A DNA stretch of 5,684 bases. Origin: Pseudomonadota bacterium (GTDB taxonomy: Bacteria > Pseudomonadota > Alphaproteobacteria > Sphingomonadales > Sphingomonadaceae). The translations under genes and the position numbers were made by a program. Within the stretch, counting starts at the first letter, position 1. Each line of letters opens with the position of its first letter. A model generated the notes under the pieces. That model was given only the letters and a program-made list of their open reading frames with translations, did not search any database and was not told the DNA's origin. Shown here piece by piece: positions 1-5,297 of the stretch. The stretch lies in assembly GCA_023433445.1 (NCBI GenBank), contig JAEZCS010000155.1, positions 1-5,684 of the forward strand, in the 5' to 3' direction.

Positions 1-254
1 ACATTGTCGGCAGAAAGGCCACGCAGATAGGTGAAGGCGTCGTCGAGATTATCTTCAAAGCCCGCAGCCTTGGCGACGTCGCTGCCCGGTATCCAGATGC
101 CGCCGCCCGATGTCGCCGACGTGCCACCCCAAAGATCGGCCTTCTCAATGATTAGCACTTCGGCGCGGTTTTGCGCTCCGACAAGGCCCGCAAGCAAGCC
201 GCCCGCGCCCGACCCCACCACCAGAATGTCGACTTCCTTGTCCCAATTACTCAT
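1..254 (-). CDS. FAD-dependent oxidoreductase, 3-ketosteroid dehydrogenase (KstD)-like, N-terminal part
   Basis: Only the first 84 complete codons are present; the gene runs off the left edge of the window. The ATG at 254-252 is followed by a dinucleotide-binding fold: a beta strand and GSGAGG (G14, G16, G19), then a second strand ending in Glu37 (LIIEK), the usual ligand of the FAD adenosine ribose. GGTSATSGGGIWIP (residues 43-56) closely resembles the conserved stretch of 3-oxosteroid delta1-dehydrogenases and related FAD_binding_2 flavoproteins. Family members desaturate the carbon pair next to a ring ketone, and some relatives are fumarate-reductase-like. The catalytic domain is outside the window, so the substrate and the exact subfamily cannot be decided. 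The Shine-Dalgarno is weak (GGGG, 5 nt before ATG). A 176-base gap with promoter-like sequence separates it from the upstream SDR, so it may be transcribed separately. The flavoprotein family is sure; the KstD subtype is likely. Confidence 0.88.
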   Translation of the reverse strand, partial: MSNWDKEVDILVVGSGAGGLLAGLVGAQNRAEVLIIEKADLWGGTSATSGGGIWIPGSDVAKAAGFEDNLDDAFTYLRGLSADN

Positions 255-301
255 TACAGCCCCATTCCGATCCGGGTTCCAACGCAGATGGGGAGCGCTG
301 C

Positions 302-318
302 CGCAACAGGCTGCTGCG
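302..318. repeat. 17-bp near-palindrome upstream of the KstD-like gene
   Basis: CGCAACAG (302-309) and CTGCTGCG (311-318) are inverted copies matching at 7 of 8 positions around one central base. The single-base centre rules out an ordinary RNA hairpin, so if it is functional it would be a DNA site for a dimeric regulator. It lies about 50 bases before the flavoprotein start codon. It could equally be chance in GC-rich DNA. Confidence 0.25.
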
Positions 319-345
319 CCAATCCCCTCCCGCAATATTCACGCG

Positions 346-374
346 AACTGTGCCCTTCACGGCGATAATGTCAA
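346..374 (-). promoter_or_regulatory. Possible sigma70 promoter for the KstD-like gene
   Basis: On the minus strand a perfect -35 hexamer TTGACA lies at 374-369. With a 17-base spacer the -10 position is ACAGTT (351-346), a poor match, so the site would need an activator or use another -10. The -35 is overlapped by an inverted repeat, CAACT (372-376) and AGTTG (385-389), separated by 8 bases. The 255-430 gap between the SDR stop and the flavoprotein start holds this element and the 302-318 near-palindrome; I see no gene in it. Confidence 0.35.
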
Positions 375-430
375 CTTCTTGCGTAGTTGGGAGACGAATT
401 TAGCATGCAAGGGCGATGACTTCGCGGCGT

Positions 431-1105
431 TCAGCAGCGGCCCGTCACGGGGATGCAGGCGCCAGTGACAGCGGCTGCGCCATCGGACAGGAGGAAGGCG
501 ATGACACTGGCGACCTGTGCGGGAGATACCCAGCGGCTGAAATCCGCATCATTCATGTCCGCACGGTTGGCGGGCGTGTCGATGATCGAGGGCTGGACGG
601 CGTTGACGCGGACGCCATTGTCCTTTTCTTCCTCCGCCAGCGCTTCGGTCAGCTTCGCGATGCCCGCCTTGCTGGCGGCGTAGGCGCCCATGCCTGCCCC
701 CGCCTTAATCGCGGAGGCCGCGCCGATGCTGACGATCGCGCCGCCGCCCTCACGAAGCGAGGGGAGGGCAGCGCGCACGGCGTTGACGGCAGTACGCAGG
801 TTGATGTCGAAGAGCGTCGCCCAGGTCGTGACGTCGCCATCGGCGACAGTTTCCCAACGGAAAGTGCCTGCGACGTTGACGAGCGCTGCAACTGCACCGT
901 TGGCGTCGATTGCCTGATTAACGGCCGCCGCCGTTGCGGCAGGATCGGTCAGGTCTACGCCACCCAGATAAGTCCCCTGCGGTTCGGAACCTGCACTGTC
1001 GGCGCGGTCGATCCCCGTCACCTTATAGCCTGCCTGGCTTAGCGTCTGGGTCACGGCCTGGCCTAATATGCCAGCGGCGCCAGTCACAATCGCGTGCGTT
1101 TTCAT
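431..1105 (-). CDS. Short-chain dehydrogenase/reductase (SDR), dihydropteridine-reductase-like active site
   Basis: A 224-residue classical-size SDR, a little shorter than the usual 250. The N-terminal Rossmann motif is TGAAGILG (residues 8-15). Asp33 at the end of the second strand suggests NAD(H) preference. VNVAG (76-80) corresponds to NNAG, Asn102 is the structural/catalytic Asn, and Y142-x3-K146 (YAASK) is the catalytic pair. The Ser normally 13 residues before the Tyr is Ala129; the nearest Ser is 131. As I recall, the same substitution occurs in dihydropteridine reductases, and this family shares the GMGAY-x-ASK and SIIDTPANRADM blocks with many uncharacterised proteobacterial SDRs. 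It would interconvert an alcohol and a ketone or reduce a C=X bond with NAD(P)H; the substrate is unknown. The start is supported by AGGAGAGG (1118-1111), 5 nt before ATG. It lies 46 bases behind the MFS gene, so co-transcription is likely. Confidence 0.93.
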   Translation of the reverse strand: MKTHAIVTGAAGILGQAVTQTLSQAGYKVTGIDRADSAGSEPQGTYLGGVDLTDPAATAAAVNQAIDANGAVAALVNVAGTFRWETVADGDVTTWATLFDINLRTAVNAVRAALPSLREGGGAIVSIGAASAIKAGAGMGAYAASKAGIAKLTEALAEEEKDNGVRVNAVQPSIIDTPANRADMNDADFSRWVSPAQVASVIAFLLSDGAAAVTGACIPVTGRC

Positions 1106-1151
1106 GCCATCCTCTCCTGCCCATGCGCCCTGATGCGATGAACGCTAGCGA

Positions 1152-2510
1152 TCAGAGCGTCGATTCCTTCAGTTTTCCCGGGTCGAGCGGTGAGGCTCCC
1201 TCATCAGAGAGGCCGACACGGGTCAGGTCGTGGGGATAATGGACCGAAGCGCGCCAGAAAAGCAGCCCGCCAAAAATTGTCAGCACAGAAAGCGAGAAAA
1301 GGCTGACGCGGAGGGATTCAGCGCCGAACCGGGTGGCCAGCAAATCGCTGACTACGCCTGCCAGGACGGGGCCGAACGCGCTGCCGATCACGTTGATGAT
1401 GACGACCAGCATTGCGGTTGCCTGCGCGCGTTGGTGCGGCAGGACGAGGCGAGCGGCGGCGCCGAATGCAGGGCCTGCCCACATCGCGGCCATCATGCTC
1501 GTCACGACAGACAGCAGTGCGACGCCCGGGACGCGCAGCCCACCGATCTGGACGGCGGCGCCGCCCGGCAGTGTGAACATGACGATGAGCATCGGGAAGG
1601 CGAGCAGGAAGGCGATCGCAGGGACGCGGAGCTGCCATTGTTCGCCACGCACGCGCAGGCGGTCTACGATCACGCCGCTCAGCAAGCTGCCCGCGATGCC
1701 GCCAATCGCCGCGCCGATGCCAAGCCAGGACCCAGCTTCGACAATGGTCATGCCATGCGAGCGCATGAAGAAGGCGGGTTTCCATATGGCAGCGGCATAG
1801 CCGAAAATGTTGAATGTCCCGACGCCCAGGCCCAGCAGGCGCAGGGAAGGGATGGACCAGCAGCGCCTGATGGCCCGCCACAAGCTTTCAGACGGCTCAG
1901 CGCTGGTCGTCTGCACGGCCTTGCTGCGGCGCGGGCCGGTGAGCCAGAGCAATAGCGCCAAGGGAAAGCCAGGGATGGCGAGCGCGAAAAAGGCCCAGCG
2001 CCAGCCCCACATCGCAGCGATGGCCGCGCCGCCGGTAAGCCCGAGTACGATGCCGATATAGGTGGCCGCAGAAAGGACGCCCATGGCGCTCGACCGGCGA
2101 CGCTCGTCATAAAGGCTGGCGAGCAGCGATTGGGCAGGCGGCAAACCGCCCGCCTCGCCTATACCGACCACCAGGCGCGCGATGCTCATCTGCAGCATGT
2201 TGCCAGCGGCGCCACATGCCGCCGTCGCCGCGCTCCACAGCGTGGCAGACAGGGTAAGGACCCCTCGACGCGACCATCGGTCGGCGAAACGCGCAAGCGG
2301 CATGCTGAACAACACATAGCTGGCGACGAAGCCCGGTCCGCCGACGAGACCAAGAAGCGAATCGGACGCTCCAAATTCCGCCTTGATGGCCGGAATGAGA
2401 ACGGAAAATACATGGCGATCCGCATAGCTAAGCGAATTGATCGCCAGCAGCAGCAGCAAGATGTAGAGCGCATAGCCCGGGCGAGCGGACCGTTCCTCTG
2501 TGGGCGCCAT
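1152..2510 (-). CDS. MFS transporter, Spinster-like (MFS1)
   Basis: An inner-membrane permease of about 452 residues with the hydrophobic pattern expected for 12 transmembrane helices in two halves. Signature residues (numbered from the ATG at 2513): D32-R33 in the first helix (NSLSYADR), the loop 2-3 motif ADRWSRR (77-83), and R113 with GIGEAG (117-122) in helix 4, the pattern of Spinster-family MFS proteins common in sphingomonad catabolic clusters. A polar linker near residues 205-225 separates the halves, and a soluble tail of about 30 residues ends the protein. It probably moves an organic acid or hydrophobic substrate or product across the membrane; direction and ligand are not predictable. 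Two ATGs are adjacent (2513 and 2510). AGGAG at 2521-2517 is 3 nt from the first and 6 nt from the second, so I prefer 2510; the difference is one Met. It heads the MFS1-SDR pair and is a paralogue of the other MFS here. Confidence 0.93.
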   Translation of the reverse strand: MAPTEERSARPGYALYILLLLLAINSLSYADRHVFSVLIPAIKAEFGASDSLLGLVGGPGFVASYVLFSMPLARFADRWSRRGVLTLSATLWSAATAACGAAGNMLQMSIARLVVGIGEAGGLPPAQSLLASLYDERRRSSAMGVLSAATYIGIVLGLTGGAAIAAMWGWRWAFFALAIPGFPLALLLWLTGPRRSKAVQTTSAEPSESLWRAIRRCWSIPSLRLLGLGVGTFNIFGYAAAIWKPAFFMRSHGMTIVEAGSWLGIGAAIGGIAGSLLSGVIVDRLRVRGEQWQLRVPAIAFLLAFPMLIVMFTLPGGAAVQIGGLRVPGVALLSVVTSMMAAMWAGPAFGAAARLVLPHQRAQATAMLVVIINVIGSAFGPVLAGVVSDLLATRFGAESLRVSLFSLSVLTIFGGLLFWRASVHYPHDLTRVGLSDEGASPLDPGKLKESTL

Positions 2511-2516
2511 CATTCT

Positions 2517-2521
2517 CTCCT
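2517..2521 (-). promoter_or_regulatory. Ribosome binding site deciding the MFS1 start
   Basis: AGGAG on the minus strand, 3 nt from the ATG at 2513 and 6 nt from the ATG at 2510. The spacing favours the second ATG. Confidence 0.6.
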
Positions 2522-2554
2522 CACATGGCAGGCAACCGGTCCGCGCAGATTAAA

Positions 2555-2600
2555 CTTCATGGTCGGTTGCAATTATCTGGAGAGGGATGGCGCAAATGCA
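2555..2600 (-). promoter_or_regulatory. Weak promoter candidate for the MFS1-SDR pair
   Basis: On the minus strand GATAAT (2577-2572) is a good -10 match. Seventeen bases upstream is TGCATT (2600-2595), a poor -35. Transcription from here would give a leader of roughly 50 bases before the MFS1 ATG. The 2511-2809 interval contains no supportable gene. It holds this element, the direct repeats at 2592-2644 and the hairpin at 2767-2801. Confidence 0.3.
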
Positions 2601-2644
2601 TCGAATTCGCAAGCGTTGAGGTAAACTGATCTGCAAATGTTGAG
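2592..2644. repeat. Imperfect direct repeats upstream of MFS1
   Basis: GCAAGCGTTGAG (2609-2620) and GCAAATGTTGAG (2633-2644) match at 10 of 12 positions and are exactly 24 bases apart. A third, partial copy begins GCAAATG at 2592. The array lies directly upstream of, and slightly overlaps, the weak promoter candidate, which fits tandem binding sites for an activator or repressor. No regulator gene is visible in the window. Confidence 0.4.
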
Positions 2645-2766
2645 AGGCGCTTTGTCCGCGCGAAGCCATGCAGGCGGGAAAGCGGGCCTGAAATTCTGGC
2701 CGCACCCTTTTGCTCTGGATGGCTCCGGTCGTCGTTGATGTGCCGATCCCTTGAGCGGTGGACGGA

Positions 2767-2801
2767 TGCGGGCCTGCCGGGTCTATCCAGTCAGGCCCGC
2801 A
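2767..2801 (-). terminator. Hairpin downstream of the PhyH gene, probable terminator without a U-tract
   Basis: TGCGGGCCTG (2767-2776) and CAGGCCCGCA (2792-2801) form a perfect 10-bp GC-rich stem with a 15-base loop. On the minus strand it begins 9 bases after the PhyH stop codon, where transcript ends are expected. No T-run follows on either strand, so it is not a textbook intrinsic terminator. It may instead protect the mRNA 3' end or act with Rho. Confidence 0.6.
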
Positions 2802-2809
2802 CAGTCACC

Positions 2810-3739
2810 TTACCATTCCATTTCTGGCGCCACCACCAGCTCCTTCACTGCCTCAGGGGCATAGGTCCAGGGTTCCTCGAAGCCCACGGAAACCGAGCTG
2901 TAGCCCAGGATCTGGCGCAGGATCTTCGATGATCCCTTCATTACCTCAGGGTCGATCGTCATGGGGAAGTTGATCATGGGCTTCCACCAGGGCGGGCAGT
3001 AGCCGACGATCACACCGGCGCGTTCCAGATCGGTCGATGTGTTCGCGCCCGTGCCATGCAGCAGCAGGTCGGTGTAGATGAGCACCGATCCGGCCGGTGC
3101 TTCGGCAGGCACGGATTCATATTGGACCGTCCAGGATTGCGGCTCTGTATCAAGATGGCTGCCGGGGACCATGCGCGTTGCGCCATTGGCTTCGACAAAA
3201 TCATCAAGGCACCAGATGAAGCGCGTCTGCGCGGCGCCCGCCGACAGAGGTACCGCGCCGCTGCGGTCGCGGTGAATGCCCTGCTGCGCGCTGCCGGGGC
3301 GGGTAACATTGGCGCCATAGCTGTGCACCAGGTAGGATTCATTCAGCGTCTGCGGCCCCAGTAGTTCGCGGGTAAGTTGAAGCGGCATTTCATGTTCGAG
3401 GATGTCGCGGAAGAAGCGCTCCCGGTTCATCAGATGGCACCCGGACATGCGGCGATTGAGGTCGTCATTGTCGGTGTAGAAACGGCGGACGCGTTCTTCA
3501 TCGATCGCTTCCTCGCGAGTGATTTCGGCGGCGAGAAAGTCGCGCATCTCGCGTGCCTTGTCCCGGCTGACGACCTCGGCCGCGATCGCGTAGCCCGCCC
3601 GTTGGAGATCGGCGCGGATCTGGTCCATGTCCTTGGTCGGTTGCGGCAAGGGGCCGTCAAATTCGAGATGCTTTATGGGGCGCGTATCCATTGCGCCCAT
3701 ATTGTGCGTGACTTGCCGTTTCGCGTTTCCGGTGGCCAT
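2810..3739 (-). CDS. Phytanoyl-CoA dioxygenase (PhyH) family Fe(II)/2-oxoglutarate oxygenase
   Basis: A 309-residue cytoplasmic enzyme, full length for the family. The iron-binding facial triad is visible: H156-x-D158 in GIHRDRS and the distal H228 in LLLHGTGAN, with R240, 12 residues later, placed to bind the 2-oxoglutarate carboxylate. GATRMVPGSHL (186-196) is the characteristic block between them. Such enzymes hydroxylate an unactivated carbon using O2 and 2-oxoglutarate, releasing succinate and CO2. Bacterial members act on many substrates besides phytanoyl-CoA, so the name indicates fold and chemistry, not substrate. The start is supported by AGAGGA (3751-3746), 6 nt before ATG. It follows MFS2 by 65 bases and has its own promoter candidate in that gap, so it may be expressed both from read-through and independently. 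The hairpin after it suggests it ends the transcript. The family is certain; the substrate is unknown. Confidence 0.94.
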   Translation of the reverse strand: MATGNAKRQVTHNMGAMDTRPIKHLEFDGPLPQPTKDMDQIRADLQRAGYAIAAEVVSRDKAREMRDFLAAEITREEAIDEERVRRFYTDNDDLNRRMSGCHLMNRERFFRDILEHEMPLQLTRELLGPQTLNESYLVHSYGANVTRPGSAQQGIHRDRSGAVPLSAGAAQTRFIWCLDDFVEANGATRMVPGSHLDTEPQSWTVQYESVPAEAPAGSVLIYTDLLLHGTGANTSTDLERAGVIVGYCPPWWKPMINFPMTIDPEVMKGSSKILRQILGYSSVSVGFEEPWTYAPEAVKELVVAPEMEW

Positions 3740-3774
3740 GGCTTATCCTCTCTCCGATATTCCCGTTCGCCTCT

Positions 3775-3803
3775 ATTTTATAACCCCTGTCTTCCGCAAT
3801 CAA
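3775..3803 (-). promoter_or_regulatory. Sigma70-type promoter candidate for the PhyH gene
   Basis: On the minus strand TTGATT (3803-3798) is followed by an exactly 17-base spacer and TAAAAT (3780-3775), matching 4 of 6 and 5 of 6 consensus positions. It starts two bases after the MFS2 stop codon in an unusually AT-rich stretch for this window. Initiation about 7 bases after the -10 would give a leader of roughly 30 bases containing the PhyH ribosome binding site. Confidence 0.5.
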
Positions 3804-3804
3804 T

Positions 3805-5160
3805 TCATACGACCGTTGCACTTTCTCGCTTGAGCGCGCGGATCGCCAGGGTCCAGTGCCAGGCAGCCCACAGGAAGAAGGCGGTCAAGCACATCAAGGC
3901 ATCGCGCAGGCCCAAGGCTGCATCGCCTCCACGCAGATTGGCAAAGGCGTCGCTCAGCACGCCTGCGGCAAGTGGTCCCATCGACACGCCGATCAGGTTT
4001 GCTGCCACGATGTTCACAGCGCTCGCCCGCGCGCGCATCGAGACCGGCGCGAGACTTTGGATGAGGGCAATCGAGGGCGCGGTCCATAAGGCACCCACAA
4101 TGAAGCTTGGAATCAGGACCAGCAGGACCCCCTGCCCATCCGCCATGCTGAGCGCGATTATGTCCAGCGGTATGGAGAGGAGCATGCCCGCGATCGGCAG
4201 CCAAAGTGCCATGTGAAGGCCTGACTTGCTGAGCCGCGTTCCTTGCCAGCCGCCTGCCCAGGTGCCGATTGCGCCGCATATGCCAGTCAGCACGCCAAGG
4301 CCGATGCCCACATGCGCCAGGCTCATGCCATGATTGCGGATAAGGAAGGAGGGCAGCCAGGTCGAAATGCCCGTCTGGGCGAAGGCCATGATCGCCGTCC
4401 CGGCGGCGATGTGCAGGAAAGCGCGCCGCTGGGCCAGGACACGCAGGCTCTGGAACAAAGTAAGGGATCCGTGCATCGAGGCCGATTGATCGGAGGGATC
4501 TTCGGTTGCGCCACGAATGGGCTCGCGGCCGATGAGAGGAAAGAGGATCGCGACCAGGATGCCCGGGACTCCCGCCAGCAGAAGGGCCGTCCGCCAGTCC
4601 GTCGCCTGCGCGACGATGCCGCCGATAGAGAGGCCCGCCATGATGCCGACCGGCACGCCAATGGCGAAGATACCAGCCGCAGCGGGTCGCTCGCGAGGCG
4701 GATAGAGGTCGGAGATAAGAGAGTGGGCAGCGGGGGCGAAGCCTGCTTCGGCAAGTCCGACACCCATGCGCGCGGCGAAGAAGGCGCCGAAACTGCGGGT
4801 GAGGCCGCACAGGGCCGTCATGATGCTCCAACTCGCGGTGAACAGCGCGATCAGCCGCACGCGATTGACGCCACGATCGATCAGCTGGGCGATCGGAATG
4901 CCCATCAAGGTGTAGAAAATGCCGAAGGCTCCACCCGTCAGCAGGCCGAGTTCCCAATCGGCCAGCTTGAAGTCGGCCTTGATGGGTTCCTGAAGGATGA
5001 CGACGATCTGGCGGTCAAGATAATTGAGGCTGTAGATGAAGGCGAGCGTCAGCAGCATGACGGTGCGGCGTTGCGCCTTGAGCGGCGGCGACGCGGCGAG
5101 CGCGTCCGGCCCGACCGCCGGAAGGGCATCTGACATGGTCAGCGGTGCCGGGTTCGTCAT
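3805..5160 (-). CDS. MFS transporter, Spinster-like (MFS2)
   Basis: An inner-membrane permease of 451 residues from the ATG at 5160, with hydrophobicity fitting 12 transmembrane helices. A cytosolic N-terminus of about 30 residues precedes helix 1, which carries NYLDR (D49-R50). Loop 2-3 has IDRGVNR (94-100), and helix 4 has R131 and GLAEAGF (135-141), where MFS1 has GIGEAG. These are Spinster-type signatures. Probable role: uptake or export of the compound handled by the neighbouring enzymes; the ligand is unknown. An in-frame TTG at 5175 would add five residues, but GGGAG (5173-5169) overlaps that codon and sits 8 nt before the ATG at 5160, so the ATG is preferred. The gap to the upstream acyl-CoA dehydrogenase stop is 137 bases and contains palindromes but no good promoter. 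It pairs with PhyH downstream (65-base gap). Confidence 0.93.
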   Translation of the reverse strand: MTNPAPLTMSDALPAVGPDALAASPPLKAQRRTVMLLTLAFIYSLNYLDRQIVVILQEPIKADFKLADWELGLLTGGAFGIFYTLMGIPIAQLIDRGVNRVRLIALFTASWSIMTALCGLTRSFGAFFAARMGVGLAEAGFAPAAHSLISDLYPPRERPAAAGIFAIGVPVGIMAGLSIGGIVAQATDWRTALLLAGVPGILVAILFPLIGREPIRGATEDPSDQSASMHGSLTLFQSLRVLAQRRAFLHIAAGTAIMAFAQTGISTWLPSFLIRNHGMSLAHVGIGLGVLTGICGAIGTWAGGWQGTRLSKSGLHMALWLPIAGMLLSIPLDIIALSMADGQGVLLVLIPSFIVGALWTAPSIALIQSLAPVSMRARASAVNIVAANLIGVSMGPLAAGVLSDAFANLRGGDAALGLRDALMCLTAFFLWAAWHWTLAIRALKRESATVV

Positions 5161-5168
5161 CAGCTTGT

Positions 5169-5173
5169 CTCCC
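5169..5173 (-). promoter_or_regulatory. Ribosome binding site deciding the MFS2 start
   Basis: GGGAG on the minus strand, 8 nt before the ATG at 5160. The alternative TTG codon (5175-5173) lies inside this site, which argues against its use as the start. Confidence 0.65.
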
Positions 5174-5186
5174 AAGGAGCCGCCGT

Positions 5187-5241
5187 CTTGCGCAAGGGCT
5201 CAGGTTATTGGAGCCAAGATCATCGGATCGCGATCAGGATC
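5187..5241. repeat. Palindrome cluster between the acyl-CoA dehydrogenase and MFS2 genes
   Basis: Three symmetric elements lie in 55 bases: the perfect 10-bp palindrome CTTGCGCAAG (5187-5196); a 5-bp inverted repeat GGCTC (5197-5201) / GAGCC (5211-5215) with a 9-base loop; and the perfect 10-bp palindrome GATCGCGATC (5226-5235), inside a stretch with four GATC sites starting at 5218, 5226, 5232 and 5238. They could be operator sites or a leader structure of the MFS2-PhyH unit. The function is not established. Confidence 0.35.
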
Positions 5242-5297
5242 AATGCAGGCGCGCGACTTTCCACGCATATGGAAGCCCGCAGGTCTGGTGCAGGCCA

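Noticed and set aside
31..468. 145-codon open frame on the plus strand
   Set aside because: It runs antisense to the flavoprotein N-terminus, whose FAD motifs are clear, and across the intergenic gap; no motif is visible.
1143..1150. CGCTAGCG palindrome in the MFS1-SDR gap
   Set aside because: Eight bases with no loop in a 46-base gap; likely chance, and there is no terminator or promoter pattern beside it.
1230..1955. 241-codon open frame on the plus strand
   Set aside because: It is antisense to MFS1, and its composition (Asp, Gln, Arg, Ala rich) is that of a shadow frame.
3377..4216. 279-codon open frame on the plus strand
   Set aside because: It spans antisense to both PhyH and MFS2, with no family motif and no convincing ribosome binding site.
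3800..4957. 385-codon open frame on the minus strand in another frame of MFS2
   Set aside because: It is rich in Arg, His and Pro without membrane segments, whereas the overlapping frame encodes a full Spinster-like MFS protein.
4243..5133. 296-codon open frame on the plus strand
   Set aside because: It lies wholly antisense to MFS2, its translation is polar and low-complexity with no recognisable motif, and long antisense frames are expected in GC-rich coding DNA.
5259..5274. TTCCA/TGGAA inverted repeat after the acyl-CoA dehydrogenase as a terminator
   Set aside because: The stem is only 5 bp with a 6-base loop and no T-run; too weak to call.
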